A program made the position numbers and the translations under genes. From contig NZ_JAGEMN010000001.1 of assembly GCF_017921835.1 (NCBI RefSeq), positions 1,109,874 through 1,173,873 on the forward strand: 64,000 bases of DNA, given 5' to 3'. The stretch comes from Sporosarcina sp. 6E9. Lineage in GTDB: Bacteria > Bacillota > Bacilli > Bacillales_A > Planococcaceae. The notes under the pieces were generated by a model that was not told the DNA's origin, did no database searches, and worked only from the letters and a program-made list of their open reading frames with translations. Position 1 is the first letter of the stretch; every line of letters begins with the position of its first letter. Positions 27,075 to 36,792 of this stretch are shown here, in pieces.

Positions 27075-27209
27075 ATGAATGAGTTTGAACATGATGTACA
27101 GTCAAAACGAAATGATTTCGTGGATTCGGCCGTTGGCTTTGTCGTAGCATTTGTAGCCTTCTCTGCTATTTTTGTTATTGCTACAGTTATTGACTTTATA
27201 GCAAGTTAA
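27075..27209 (+). CDS. yqzM: YqzM-like small membrane protein
   Basis: 44 aa (MNEFEHDVQSKRNDFVDSAV...), with a hydrophilic start and one membrane helix (about 20-41). The ATG follows GGGAGGTG. A small gene with this N-terminus lies between holA and comEC in many bacilli. Function unknown. Confidence 0.85.
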   Translation: MNEFEHDVQSKRNDFVDSAVGFVVAFVAFSAIFVIATVIDFIAS

Positions 27210-27223
27210 TATGATCACGTGAA

Positions 27224-27267
27224 AAACGGACATGCTTTCCTTTTTGGAAATGCATGTCTGTTTTTTA
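27224..27267. terminator. Bidirectional terminator between yqzM and comEC
   Basis: ACGGACATGC (27227-27235 area) pairs with GCATGTCTGT (27252-27261 area) through a TTTCC/GGAAA inner stem. T-runs flank both sides. Confidence 0.85.
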
Positions 27268-29472
27268 TTGCGATAAATTGACCGAATACCCACCATCTTT
27301 CACCGAAACAACAATCGAACCATTTTTGGCAATTTCTAAGACAGCAACATTATATTTTGAAAACGTATCAATTACACGAGAATGGGGATGTCCGTACATA
27401 TTTTTTCGCCCCGAGGAAATAACGGCTAATTCAGGCCGTAAATAATCTATAAATTGATCCGAACTTGATGTTTTACTGCCATGGTGCCCTACCTTTAAAA
27501 TTATCTCTCCAAAATCAACCCCCTTATACCTTCTTAAGAACTTGTCTTCCGATTCAACCTCCATATCACCGGTGAATAAAAACGACGGACCAGCAGTTCT
27601 CATTAATAAACCGAGTGAACTATTATTTCCGACATAATTACTTTTCGGTGGGTTGACATATTCAAAAACCACTTGATTCTCCGCCCATGAAATGCCTTCC
27701 AATACTTCAATGAAAGGTACATTATTTCTATCAGCTATACGATTTAGGTCCTCCATCTCAAGTTCTGTTTGGCTACCTGGAGATATATCAATTTCCCCGA
27801 CACCGATTTCTTCAAGCAATTCATCAGCACCTTCCATATGATCCGCATGTGCATGGGAGATAATTAGTTTATCAATTTTTGCAATTCCGCGCCCCCTTAA
27901 ATAAGGAACCACAATTTGACGCCCCACTTCAAACTGAGTGCCCGGCGTTTTCCAGTTAGCTTCCCCAAATGCAACTGATCCTCCGGTATCAATTACATAA
28001 ACAGCGCGTCTGTATGGCAGTTCAATGACGATGCTATCCCCTTGCCCGACATCTAGATAGGTTACACGTAGCGTGCTATCAAAATATGGCAGGAAGTGAA
28101 TTAGAAGTGCAGGAACTAGGACATATACCATAGAACGAAAAAAGTTCTTACCAGCTTCATACCGTATAAAAAATAAGAACACGCCAAAGACAGCAAAAAT
28201 ACTTTCAATTGCTTTAGGCTTACCAGGTGTCCACATTTGATATGGGATTGATGCAATCCAACTAGTCAATAGGTTTATAATCTCCCTGATAGGTACGTAA
28301 AAGGAAAACAAGAAATGCGCAATTACAGGGAAAAAAGCAGTCGTAATCAGCAAAATAATATTCATCGGTAAAATAATTATCGAGTAGAGCGGAACATAAA
28401 ACAGATTTACAATAAATGATGATAAGGATAGTTCATGGAAATGAAACAACAAAACCGGATAAAGAGATAATTGACTAATTAAAGTGACAAAAAACGTTAC
28501 CTTTATCGCGGATTTCATTTTGGAGAGAATTGTTGAAGATAAAACGAGTGAAAATGCCGCCAAATAGGATAATTGGAAGCCGGGTTGAAAAAGAATATAG
28601 GGTTCATATAAAATAAAAAAAATTGCACTTAATGCGATAGCATTATCCAGTCTTACTTTTACACGACCAAAAGTTGTCATTAAGATAAAAACAGTTACAG
28701 ATACTGCACGCCACACTGAAGGCGCGCCTCCCGCCAATATTGCATAAATCGGAAGTAAAAATACCAGTAACAAATCCAGAGATTCTCTGCGTACTTTTAA
28801 GCGCAATAAAAGTTCCCGCATCATGAAAGTTAATAATCCGACATGAAGACCGGAAATAGCAAACAAATGCGTAATACCAAGGCGTCTTAATATCGCACCC
28901 TCATCATCTGTCATCCCAGATCGATCCCCGATCAACAGAGCTTCTGCTTCATTAATCAGGGATTCTGGAAATGTCTTTTGAATATGCTCCTTAACTGTAC
29001 GTCTGTGAGCAGCCAAACGAGAAAAAATCGTGTCCTTAACTTTAGATTGTAAAATGGCATCCGATTCGAAAATTCCAGTTGCACCATACATTCTTAGATA
29101 TTTATCCATACTAAAAGAATACGCATGTGAAGGAATATCAGACTTAATATATTCGCCTGTCAATGTAAATTGAACAGATGGTAAATTAAGCTTTTTAAAA
29201 TTATCTTTTTCGTCTTCTGTATCAAATCGGTAAATTGCATAGACTGAATTTCCCTGTTTGGTTTTAGCAAATCCTTTTATGGAACCGCCATCAATTTTTG
29301 CATTGTCAGACCACGTCAGTGTTTCCGTTTCAATTCCGCTATCAATAACCACGGGTAGTGTCGCTGAAATATACATATATGAAAAAAAAGCAGCTATAAC
29401 TGCGAGGATAGGTGTGAGGAAATCTTCTCTTCTACGAAAAAAGATTGGGAGAAATATAACGTTAATGAACAA
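27265..29472 (-). CDS. comEC: DNA uptake channel protein ComEC/Rec2
   Basis: 735 aa from TTG at 29472. Coding clearly continues upstream: the frame is open to a stop at about 29571 and reads FIYVAIPVAVSAFAAYGSVY in the first membrane region, but no ATG, GTG or TTG occurs there. An ATT at 29562 with GGTGG upstream would give 765 aa, the usual size. Domains are an N-terminal OB-like DUF4131 region, the multi-helix Competence domain (LFAISGLHVGL, GGAPSVWRA), and a C-terminal beta-lactamase-like nuclease domain (DVGQGDS, ISHAHADHMEG, KVGHHGSKTSS). It forms the inner-membrane channel for transforming DNA. Confidence 0.93.
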   Translation of the reverse strand: MFINVIFLPIFFRRREDFLTPILAVIAAFFSYMYISATLPVVIDSGIETETLTWSDNAKIDGGSIKGFAKTKQGNSVYAIYRFDTEDEKDNFKKLNLPSVQFTLTGEYIKSDIPSHAYSFSMDKYLRMYGATGIFESDAILQSKVKDTIFSRLAAHRRTVKEHIQKTFPESLINEAEALLIGDRSGMTDDEGAILRRLGITHLFAISGLHVGLLTFMMRELLLRLKVRRESLDLLLVFLLPIYAILAGGAPSVWRAVSVTVFILMTTFGRVKVRLDNAIALSAIFFILYEPYILFQPGFQLSYLAAFSLVLSSTILSKMKSAIKVTFFVTLISQLSLYPVLLFHFHELSLSSFIVNLFYVPLYSIIILPMNIILLITTAFFPVIAHFLFSFYVPIREIINLLTSWIASIPYQMWTPGKPKAIESIFAVFGVFLFFIRYEAGKNFFRSMVYVLVPALLIHFLPYFDSTLRVTYLDVGQGDSIVIELPYRRAVYVIDTGGSVAFGEANWKTPGTQFEVGRQIVVPYLRGRGIAKIDKLIISHAHADHMEGADELLEEIGVGEIDISPGSQTELEMEDLNRIADRNNVPFIEVLEGISWAENQVVFEYVNPPKSNYVGNNSSLGLLMRTAGPSFLFTGDMEVESEDKFLRRYKGVDFGEIILKVGHHGSKTSSSDQFIDYLRPELAVISSGRKNMYGHPHSRVIDTFSKYNVAVLEIAKNGSIVVSVKDGGYSVNLSQ

Positions 29473-29549
29473 AAGATAAACCGAGCCGTATGCCGCAAAC
29501 GCGGATACGGCAACCGGTATGGCAACATAAATAAATCGTATTCGAAAGA

Positions 29550-30113
29550 TTAATTCCCGAATAGTTCATCCACCCGCTTCTGTAAGGGCATCAAGTCTTT
29601 TTCATCTGCTCCCAGATCATTTAAGGATTTTAGCATATCGTTAATTAAATTAATTTTGGCGTCGCCCGAAAAATCTATTTTTGTTTCATCGAAAGGGATA
29701 TGATGAACTAAAACGCCCGCCTGTTCAAATAATTTAATCGCATACTCATGATTTCGATAATCCGCTGCATAATACACATTTTTAACACCAGCTTGGATAA
29801 TTGCTTTCGAACATTGCAAACATGGAAAATGAGTGACATACAAGGTCGAATCGGCGGCTGGTATACCATATTTTGAACATTGTAGCAGCGCATTCATTTC
29901 TGCATGAATGGTCCGAATACAATGATTTTCAACAACATAGCACCCATGATCAATACAATGATCGCCTCCGGATATTGAACCATTATAACCACCCGCAATT
30001 ATTCGATTATCTCTAACAATTATTGCGCCGACTGCGAGCCTGGTGCATGTACTTCTTAATGCTAAAAGATGACACTGGGCCATAAAAAACTGATCCCACG
30101 TAATTCGCTCCAT
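29550..30113 (-). CDS. comEB: ComE operon dCMP deaminase-like protein ComEB
   Basis: 187 aa. Zinc and catalytic motifs are TIHAEMNAL and PCLQCSKAI, the cytidine/deoxycytidylate deaminase signature. It converts dCMP to dUMP. The extended comEC frame would overlap its end by 13 nt. Confidence 0.95.
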   Translation of the reverse strand: MERITWDQFFMAQCHLLALRSTCTRLAVGAIIVRDNRIIAGGYNGSISGGDHCIDHGCYVVENHCIRTIHAEMNALLQCSKYGIPAADSTLYVTHFPCLQCSKAIIQAGVKNVYYAADYRNHEYAIKLFEQAGVLVHHIPFDETKIDFSGDAKINLINDMLKSLNDLGADEKDLMPLQKRVDELFGN

Positions 30114-30154
30114 ATGAATGCCTCCGAAAATAGTATTAGTAAACTCCTGATTTT

Positions 30155-30829
30155 TCAGTCAACTGTTATTTGGTGTTCGAGTTTTTCGAATGTCTTTTGT
30201 CCGATACCCGAAACATCCATAATTGATTCTAGTGAAATAAATGGCCCATGCTCTTCTCGATAATTAATAATAGCCGAAGCTTTCGCTGGACCGATTCCAT
30301 TAATCGTCACCAATAAACTTTCATCTGCTGTATTTATGTTTATTAAATTGTTATCATTTTGCGGATTTTGCTGCAAAACTAAACTCATTGCAGCATCTAC
30401 CAGTTCTTCACCTACCAGAGGTACATAAACAAGTAGTTCATCTGTTAGTTTCATAGCGTGATTTAACAAACGAGAGTCAGCGTCAGGTAAATAACCGCCT
30501 GCCGCAGTTATCGCATCGATAAGTCGATCTCCTTCATCCATTGTGTAGACACCCGGATGCCGAACTGCACCTTTGACATCAACCATAATAACGGCAGGCA
30601 CTTTAACTATTGTTTCATTCACTTCTTTGTTTTCTACTTCGTTTAATTCTTTTAAAGGATTTGGATTTGAATCGCTCAAGACAAGTTGTCCATTGTCTGC
30701 TTGCCCATGGGGGATGAGCAAAAAAGCGACGATTACAGCGATTGCTGCCATAGGGAATAGAAACTTGCGCCAATTATCGGATACAAATGATAGAAACAGC
30801 ACTTTCACCCTTTCTAGTAAGGTATCCAT
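30155..30829 (-). CDS. comEA: DNA-binding competence protein ComEA
   Basis: 224 aa. One membrane anchor (about 18-38), then an SLBB domain (VDVKGAVRHPGVYTMDEG), then helix-hairpin-helix DNA-binding repeats (NINTADESLLVTINGIG). It is the surface receptor for transforming DNA and the first gene of the comE operon. Confidence 0.95.
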   Translation of the reverse strand: MDTLLERVKVLFLSFVSDNWRKFLFPMAAIAVIVAFLLIPHGQADNGQLVLSDSNPNPLKELNEVENKEVNETIVKVPAVIMVDVKGAVRHPGVYTMDEGDRLIDAITAAGGYLPDADSRLLNHAMKLTDELLVYVPLVGEELVDAAMSLVLQQNPQNDNNLININTADESLLVTINGIGPAKASAIINYREEHGPFISLESIMDVSGIGQKTFEKLEHQITVD

Positions 30830-30875
30830 ATGGAGTCAATTCTACTATATATGAAAATCCTCCATTTTAAAAGAG

Positions 30876-31616
30876 TTATTTACGAACTTGGAAGAATATT
30901 CTTTCACTATCAAAATTCGGGGGCAAATCTTCCCAATCTGAAAAAATTCGTTCAATTGAAAAGCCCACTTCACTTAACATATCGACATATTCCAGAACAG
31001 AAAAAGTCCTTTGGTAATGGATTTCATCAAATCGCTTATATAAATCATTTTCAGTACGAACAAAAAAAGCTAACTCCGAATACACGGAATGAGGGTCATC
31101 CCCAGCTTCAGTATGCCAAATATATGAAATGCGCTTATTATCAAAGATAAAGGGACTTTCCATAAAAATTACATCCATTTTATATGTTGAATGAACATCG
31201 AATAATAATACCCCACCCACTGCTAGCGAGTTGTAAATATTTCTAAATGTTTGGCGTACATCTTCTTCTTCAACAACATAATTTAATGAGTCAATCGCAA
31301 TAATTGCTATATCAAAATCCGTGAAACCAGTAAGTTGTTGCATTGGTTGTTGGTCAAATGTTACTGGTAGATTCAATGACTTCGCTCTATCCGTTGCGAT
31401 ACTTAACATATCAGGCGAAAGATCGACCCCAGTTACGAGGCCATCTAATTTTGCTAATTTCACTGATAATAACCCTGTTCCACACCCGACATCTAAAATT
31501 TTCTTGCCCGCTATCCCATTAGCGGCAAGATCAATTAATTCCACGTATGTATCGTATGGGATTTCGGACATGAGTTCATCATAAACGGAGGCAAACTCCG
31601 CGTATGACCGATTCAT
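30876..31616 (-). CDS. yqeM: Class I SAM-dependent methyltransferase (YqeM)
   Basis: 246 aa. SAM motif ILDVGCGTGLLSVKLA near 40, acidic loop TGVDLSPDML. The conserved order yqeG-yqeH-aroE-yqeI-nadD-yqeK-rsfS-yqeM-comE identifies it. The substrate is unknown. It overlaps rsfS by 4 nt. Confidence 0.88.
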   Translation of the reverse strand: MNRSYAEFASVYDELMSEIPYDTYVELIDLAANGIAGKKILDVGCGTGLLSVKLAKLDGLVTGVDLSPDMLSIATDRAKSLNLPVTFDQQPMQQLTGFTDFDIAIIAIDSLNYVVEEEDVRQTFRNIYNSLAVGGVLLFDVHSTYKMDVIFMESPFIFDNKRISYIWHTEAGDDPHSVYSELAFFVRTENDLYKRFDEIHYQRTFSVLEYVDMLSEVGFSIERIFSDWEDLPPNFDSERIFFQVRK

Positions 31617-31960
31617 AAAGCATTTGCCATATCAATCTTCGGCGCATCTCCCCAAAGTTTTTCTAGATTGTAATGGTCGCGTTCATCTTTATGGAAAACA
31701 TGGACAACAACATCGCCAAGATCAGCCAATACCCATCTCCCTGTTTCAAACCCTTCCATTCGTCTGATTGGAAACCCTTCCTTTGTTGCTTGGTCTATAA
31801 CTTCTCTTGCAATAGCTTGAACTTGTCTTTCAGAATTCGCATGGCAAATAATAAAATGGTCAGCCATAACTGAAACACCTTCCATATTTAATACGACAAT
31901 ATCCAATGCTTTTTTATCATCTGCAGCCTTATATGCTGTTGTTAACAATGTAGTAGTCAT
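31613..31960 (-). CDS. rsfS: Ribosome silencing factor RsfS
   Basis: 115 aa. The RsfS/Iojap core (DIVVLNMEGVSVMADHFIIC, then WVLADLGDVVVHVF) covers the whole protein. It binds L14 and keeps subunits apart in starvation. Its stop overlaps the yqeM start, and its start abuts the yqeK stop. Confidence 0.95.
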   Translation of the reverse strand: MTTTLLTTAYKAADDKKALDIVVLNMEGVSVMADHFIICHANSERQVQAIAREVIDQATKEGFPIRRMEGFETGRWVLADLGDVVVHVFHKDERDHYNLEKLWGDAPKIDMANAL

Positions 31961-32532
31961 TAGTTCACGATTCCTCTCTTCATAACATGCTCATTATAAC
32001 AGTCAATTGAATCTGGAAATACAGGGACTCCTTTTGTGACAAGGAATTGCACTGACTGTTGTATGCAAGCTCCCATTGCCTCATCAAGACTATTTGTTGC
32101 TAATTCCTGTAACTGCACGACACCCGGGAAATTCCGTCCCGGTTCTGTCATATCTGCTACGTATATAATCTTTTCTACTTTTGACATCCCTGCCCTACCA
32201 GTAGTATGGTATTTAACTGCATTTAATACTTCTGTATCTGTTACATTAAATTCTCTTTCCGCGATTATAGCACCTACGGACGCATGCCATAGTTCATGGT
32301 GGTATAAAAACAACCGTTCATCCACATTATTTTCTATCATCAATCTGTGAAGAGATGTTGAGTCCATACATTTTGCTATGTCATGCAATAATGCGGCAAG
32401 TTCTGATTGTTCTACGGAAACATCATGAAGTGTCGCTAAACGTTTTGCAGTTTCAGTAACCCTGATTACATGGTTGTACCGATCAGTTGACAATCGCTTT
32501 GAAAGTTCAGTTCTCAACCGCGCTAGAACCAT
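31960..32532 (-). CDS. yqeK: HD-domain diadenosine tetraphosphate hydrolase YqeK
   Basis: 190 aa. HD motif LLHDIAKCMD near 55, His ligands in HHELWHASVGA, and KYHTTGRAGMSK. The family cleaves Ap4A to ADP. The ATG at 32532 (GGAGGG six bases upstream) overlaps the end of nadD by 26 nt and is preferred to a longer frame. Confidence 0.92.
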   Translation of the reverse strand: MVLARLRTELSKRLSTDRYNHVIRVTETAKRLATLHDVSVEQSELAALLHDIAKCMDSTSLHRLMIENNVDERLFLYHHELWHASVGAIIAEREFNVTDTEVLNAVKYHTTGRAGMSKVEKIIYVADMTEPGRNFPGVVQLQELATNSLDEAMGACIQQSVQFLVTKGVPVFPDSIDCYNEHVMKRGIVN

Positions 32533-33091
32533 ACAAGCCCTCCTCACGTATAAAAGATTCCACATTGGGAGGGGTCAAAAACTTTACCGTTCCGCCTTCC
32601 GCTAATCTTGCCCGCAGGAACGTCGACGACAAATCAATTTCCGGGATGGAAACAAACTTTACAGGATACGGTGTTTCTCCCAGTGACCCTGGTCTATTCA
32701 CACCGATAAAAGTTACGAGTTGAACAAGTTCATCTATTTTATGCCAAGTCGGAAGCAAGTCAACCATATCAGCACCAATGATGAAAAAGAAATCAGCTTC
32801 TGGCTCCATCTCTTTTAATGCAGATATCGTATCGTAGGAATATGATACGCCACCTTTTTCAACTTCAACCGATGAAGCCATAAGCCCCTCAGCACCCTCT
32901 GTCGCGAGCTCCACCATGCGCAGGCGCTGATGGGCTGTTACGTCCTTGTCAGCCGCCTTATGTGGAGGCGAGGCTGTCGGTATTAAGCGAACTTCATCTA
33001 AGTCGAGCGCATACTTAATTTCATTTGCAATGATTAAATGGCCAATATGGGGAGGATTAAAAGTGCCCCCTAAAATTCCGATTCGTTTCAA
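32507..33091 (-). CDS. nadD: Nicotinate-nucleotide adenylyltransferase NadD
   Basis: 194 aa. GGTFNPPHIGHL is the nucleotidyltransferase (T/H)xGH motif, and SSTFLRARLAEG is the C-terminal ISSTxIR-type motif. It makes deamido-NAD. It lies 12 nt downstream of yqeI. Confidence 0.97.
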   Translation of the reverse strand: MKRIGILGGTFNPPHIGHLIIANEIKYALDLDEVRLIPTASPPHKAADKDVTAHQRLRMVELATEGAEGLMASSVEVEKGGVSYSYDTISALKEMEPEADFFFIIGADMVDLLPTWHKIDELVQLVTFIGVNRPGSLGETPYPVKFVSIPEIDLSSTFLRARLAEGGTVKFLTPPNVESFIREEGLYGSSAVEN

Positions 33092-33103
33092 CTAGAATCC
33101 CCC

Positions 33104-33394
33104 TTACGGAAGTTCGATTCTTTTTTTCTCAATTGATTCTTTATATAAAACAATAATATTGCCAATCACTTGAACAACATGCATTCCATCTTGTTCTGAA
33201 AGTTTTTGTGCAATTTCATTTTTATCTTCGCCACAGTTTTGTAGGATATTAACTTTGATTAATTCTTTCGCTTCTAATGCTTCTTCTATTTGTTCAATAA
33301 CGGATTGCGTTAAACCATTCTTCCCAATTTGGAATAAGGGTTGTAATTGGTTTGCCTCGCTCCGCAAAAATCTTTTTTGTTTACCTGTTAACAT
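33104..33394 (-). CDS. yqeI: CRM-domain RNA-binding protein YqeI (YhbY family)
   Basis: 96 aa from the ATG at 33394 (GGAGG upstream). LTGKQKRFLRSEANQLQPLFQIGKNG is followed by a GxxG-type loop, the CRM fold. It is linked to 50S assembly. It overlaps the end of aroE by 14 nt. Confidence 0.93.
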   Translation of the reverse strand: MLTGKQKRFLRSEANQLQPLFQIGKNGLTQSVIEQIEEALEAKELIKVNILQNCGEDKNEIAQKLSEQDGMHVVQVIGNIIVLYKESIEKKRIELP

Positions 33395-34223
33395 AAGTAC
33401 CTCCAAGTGTATCTGTAATTTTTTCATTCATTTCTTTTGTATTTGGACGAATACCCGTCCACTTTTCAAATGCAAGTGCGCCTTGATGAACAAACATTCC
33501 GGTGCCATTAAGTAAAGATGCGCCTCTTTTCTCAGCTTCTGAGAGAAACTCGGTTTTGAGTGGATTATAAATAATATCGGCAACGACTGAACCAGAAGCA
33601 ATATTTCCGAGGTTTAATGGCACGCCTTTTTGCGCAAAGTTCATACCGACTGAAGTTGTCTGGATAATCAAACGATAAGTCGATAATGATCTTTCTGCTT
33701 CCGCTATTTCAAGGGCTTTTGCTTTTGGTATTTCGTTGCATAAATTTAGGGCTTTTTCTAACGTTCTATTGGTAAAAGTAATTGGCCCATAACCGGCTTT
33801 ATGAAGGGCATAACTAATTCCACGTGCTGCCCCACCCGCACCGATTATTAACACTTCGCTCCCTTTACAGCGCTCCCCATACAATTCTTCAAGTGACCGC
33901 ACAAACCCGAGTCCATCCGTATTTGAACCACGCAGTAAACCGTTTGGAAGCACTTCTACTGTATTGACTGCATTCATTTGTTTAGCAAACGGATCGATTT
34001 CATCTAAATATTGGATAATCGAACTTTTATGCGGGACGGTCACATTCCACCCACTGCACCCTAGACATTTTAAACTATGAACCGCTTTTTCAAGTTTTTC
34101 TTCATTAACATGGATTGGAATGTAAGTTGCCGCCAACTCATTTTTTTCAAACCATTCATCATGCATACTTGGCGACATCGATTGACCGATTGGATCGCCA
34201 ATTACAGCGTACCACTTCTTCAT
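33381..34223 (-). CDS. aroE: Shikimate dehydrogenase AroE
   Basis: 280 aa. Substrate motif SMSPSMHDEWF, catalytic Lys in NVTVPHKSSI, and NADP loop GAGGAARGI. It reduces 3-dehydroshikimate. Confidence 0.97.
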   Translation of the reverse strand: MKKWYAVIGDPIGQSMSPSMHDEWFEKNELAATYIPIHVNEEKLEKAVHSLKCLGCSGWNVTVPHKSSIIQYLDEIDPFAKQMNAVNTVEVLPNGLLRGSNTDGLGFVRSLEELYGERCKGSEVLIIGAGGAARGISYALHKAGYGPITFTNRTLEKALNLCNEIPKAKALEIAEAERSLSTYRLIIQTTSVGMNFAQKGVPLNLGNIASGSVVADIIYNPLKTEFLSEAEKRGASLLNGTGMFVHQGALAFEKWTGIRPNTKEMNEKITDTLGGTYVNR

Positions 34224-34235
34224 TATTAGCCCCCC

Positions 34236-35333
34236 TTAGATGAGTGATGGTCGGAGAACTACATCTACGCCTCTAGGAACGTGAATCGCGATAACGCCAG
34301 GTCGTTGAAGGGTAATCCAGCCAAGACCCGATATCACAATATCCGTTTTCGAATTTTTAATAGAAAATTCATGTCGAACAAATGGCGGAAGCTTTTCCAG
34401 CGATTTTTCCGATGGCGGGGTTAACATAACACCCACATGTTTTTCATACAATGCGTCTGCATTAGATAATTTCGTCCGGTGAATCTCAATATCATTCGAA
34501 ACATAAACCATAAACGATGAGCGTTCTCCTGATATGAAGTCGAAACGAGCTAACCCGCCAAGAAACAATGTTTGCTCCGCATTCAGTTGAAACACTTTCG
34601 GTTTAAGTTCTTTTTTAGGCGTAATTGCTTTCAAATCTTTTTCGTCAAGATAATGAGCGATTTGGTGATCATTAATAACGCCCGGCGTATCATAAATTGC
34701 TCGACCATCTTCGAACGGAATTTCTACAAGATCAAGCGTCGTTCCAGGAAAATGTGATGTCGTGATCACATTGCCGATACCGGTTTCACCTTTTATAATT
34801 CGATTAATGAAAGTCGACTTTCCAGTATTCGTGCATCCGACCACATAGACATCTTTCCCTTTCCGGATAGAGTCAATTGCCGCTAGAGCCTCTTCCATCC
34901 CTTGACCTTTAAAGGCTGATACAAGCAGTACGTCGACTGGTTTCAAACCAAGTTTAGACGCTTCCGCTTTCATCCAATTAATCACTCGATTAGGGTTAAT
35001 CGATTTAGGCAATAAATCCACTTTGTTACCGATTAACAAAATATCCTTATTACCGACAAAGCGGTGAAGGCCTGAAATCCAACTACCATTGAAGTCGAAG
35101 ATATCAACAATTTTAACGACGATCCCTTTTTTCTGCCCTATGCCATTCAAGATATTTAAGAAATCATCGCCAGTCAATGAAACGGGCTGAAGCTCATTAT
35201 AATTCCGAAGACGGAAACAACGTCGGCATACCAATTCTTCGTTTGATAATGAACTTGCTGGCGCATAACCTTCTTTTTCAGCATTTTCAGTTTGAATTGT
35301 AATGCCGCAACCAATACATTTAATGTCGTCCAC
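34236..35333 (-). CDS. yqeH: Circularly permuted GTPase YqeH
   Basis: 365 aa. The N-terminal zinc finger (CIGCG, CRRC) precedes a GTPase in permuted order: G4 NKVDLLP first, then G1 GCTNTGKST, then G3 DTPGV. It functions in 30S assembly. GTG at 35333 has GGAGG at 7 nt, and its product starts VDDIKCIGCG. It overlaps nothing; yqeG ends 3 nt upstream. Confidence 0.95.
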   Translation of the reverse strand: MDDIKCIGCGITIQTENAEKEGYAPASSLSNEELVCRRCFRLRNYNELQPVSLTGDDFLNILNGIGQKKGIVVKIVDIFDFNGSWISGLHRFVGNKDILLIGNKVDLLPKSINPNRVINWMKAEASKLGLKPVDVLLVSAFKGQGMEEALAAIDSIRKGKDVYVVGCTNTGKSTFINRIIKGETGIGNVITTSHFPGTTLDLVEIPFEDGRAIYDTPGVINDHQIAHYLDEKDLKAITPKKELKPKVFQLNAEQTLFLGGLARFDFISGERSSFMVYVSNDIEIHRTKLSNADALYEKHVGVMLTPPSEKSLEKLPPFVRHEFSIKNSKTDIVISGLGWITLQRPGVIAIHVPRGVDVVLRPSLI

Positions 35334-35335
35334 AG

Positions 35336-35860
35336 TTATTCCTCCCAAGTAATAAGACCGCGGCGCTTTAGGCCTGCCATAATTCTTCTTTCAATCATGC
35401 GGTTAAACTTCGTAAAAAATGCATCTGAAGTTGCAACAGGCACGACTAGTATCGTATGTAATCCTTTACGATTCCCTCCGAGTATATCAGTTAAAAGTTG
35501 ATCTCCGATGACAACGGTTTCTTCTTTTTCGATTCCCATAAGTTTACGGGCTTTCACGAACGATTTCACAAGTGGTTTTCGCGCATCAAAAACGAAAGGA
35601 ACACCTAAAGGATCCGAAAAAACTTTCACTCGACCTTCATTATTATTTGAAACAATTGTAACTTGTATGCCAGCATCCTGCATCCCTTTTAACCATTCGA
35701 TTACTTCAGGAGTTGCATCAGGACGATCCCATTCTACAAGCGTATTATCTAAATCTGTAATAATTCCTTTAATACCCTTTTCAACCAACTTTTCAGGCTT
35801 TATATGGAAAACATCTTTCACGAACTCATCTGGTAAAAAGCGTTTATACAACCTATTCAC
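35336..35860 (-). CDS. yqeG: HAD-family phosphatase YqeG
   Basis: 174 aa. HAD motif I is DLDNTLVEWD, motif II is TIVSNN, and motif IV region GDQLLTDILGGN. It is the first gene of the yqeG-yqeM-comE cluster, and the substrate is uncertain (YqeG IIIA-type). Confidence 0.93.
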   Translation of the reverse strand: MNRLYKRFLPDEFVKDVFHIKPEKLVEKGIKGIITDLDNTLVEWDRPDATPEVIEWLKGMQDAGIQVTIVSNNNEGRVKVFSDPLGVPFVFDARKPLVKSFVKARKLMGIEKEETVVIGDQLLTDILGGNRKGLHTILVVPVATSDAFFTKFNRMIERRIMAGLKRRGLITWEE

Positions 35861-36031
35861 TCCGATTCAAAACTAGATTCTAAAAAATATTATAACATAA
35901 CAACCTTAGGATATTGAATTGTTCTGACCTATAAAAAAGGACATACTGTAGCGCCTGTCCGACTAAAAAATCAATCATTAGTCATAACCCGACCGCATAT
36001 GCTGTCATACAACGACACAGGAGGTGGCCCG

Positions 36032-36733
36032 ATGAGCGGGTTTGTATTGTCGATTGTTCAGCTGTGGCTTGAAATTCCTGCAGTGCTCGGCTATATCCGA
36101 GGGCAAGCGTTTAAACGCCCCCTATCTAAAGAGGAAGAAACTGCATGTCTAGCAAGGTTCGCGGAAGGAGACTTCGATGCAAGGGATGAGCTTATTGAAC
36201 GTAATATGCGTTTAGTGGCACATATCGTTAAGAAGTTTCATCCAAAACATGAACTACTGGATGATTACATTTCAATTGGAACAATCGGCCTAATGAAAGC
36301 GGTAAATACATTTACACCAGACCGAAAAACAAAACTAGCAACTTATGCAGCCCGTTGTATCGAAAACGAAATATTAATGTACCTTCGCACACAAAAAAAA
36401 GTACAAAAAGACGTTTCGCTTTTTGAACCAATCGGCGGGGATAATGATGGTCAATCATTACAAATTGCTGATTTACTTCAAACCGACGATGAGTCTCCAA
36501 TCGATACTGTCGAGCAGAACGAACGAAAAGAAAGGCTTTATAAACATCTTGGAAAACTTGACGGCAGAGAGTTAGAAATAATTCAACGCCGATATGGTCT
36601 TTTGGATGACAAGCCAATGACTCAAAAAGCAATCGCCGAGCAACTCGACATTTCACGTAGCTATGTTTCCAGAATTGAAAAGCGCGCAATCGTAAAGTTA
36701 TATCAGTTGTTTAAACACGAATACAACGAGTAA
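36032..36733 (+). CDS. sigK: RNA polymerase sigma-K factor (uninterrupted)
   Basis: 233 aa from the ATG at 36032 (GGAGGTG upstream). The hydrophobic pro-sequence (MSGFVLSIVQLWLEIPAVLG) is removed during sporulation, as in pro-SigK. Region 2 (RLVAHIVKKF, DYISIGTIGLMKAV, RKTKLATYAARCIENEI) and region 4 (RYGLLDDKPMTQKAIAEQL, SRSYVSRIEKRA) are complete. The gene is not split by a skin-type element. It drives late mother-cell transcription. Confidence 0.95.
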   Translation: MSGFVLSIVQLWLEIPAVLGYIRGQAFKRPLSKEEETACLARFAEGDFDARDELIERNMRLVAHIVKKFHPKHELLDDYISIGTIGLMKAVNTFTPDRKTKLATYAARCIENEILMYLRTQKKVQKDVSLFEPIGGDNDGQSLQIADLLQTDDESPIDTVEQNERKERLYKHLGKLDGRELEIIQRRYGLLDDKPMTQKAIAEQLDISRSYVSRIEKRAIVKLYQLFKHEYNE

Positions 36734-36735
36734 TT

Positions 36736-36785
36736 AAAGAGGCGTTTCCGTTTGGGAGTATTATCCTAAACGGAAACGCCTCTTT
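36736..36785. terminator. Terminator after sigK
   Basis: AAAGAGGCGTTTCCGTTT (36736-36753) pairs with AAACGGAAACGCCTCTTT (36768-36785) around a 14-base loop. A/T tails lie on both sides. Confidence 0.92.
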
Positions 36786-36792
36786 CTACTGA

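Noticed and set aside
35988..36013. SigE-type promoter (CATACAAC) directly before sigK
   Set aside because: The predicted start point would fall inside the ribosome site, so the match is probably chance.
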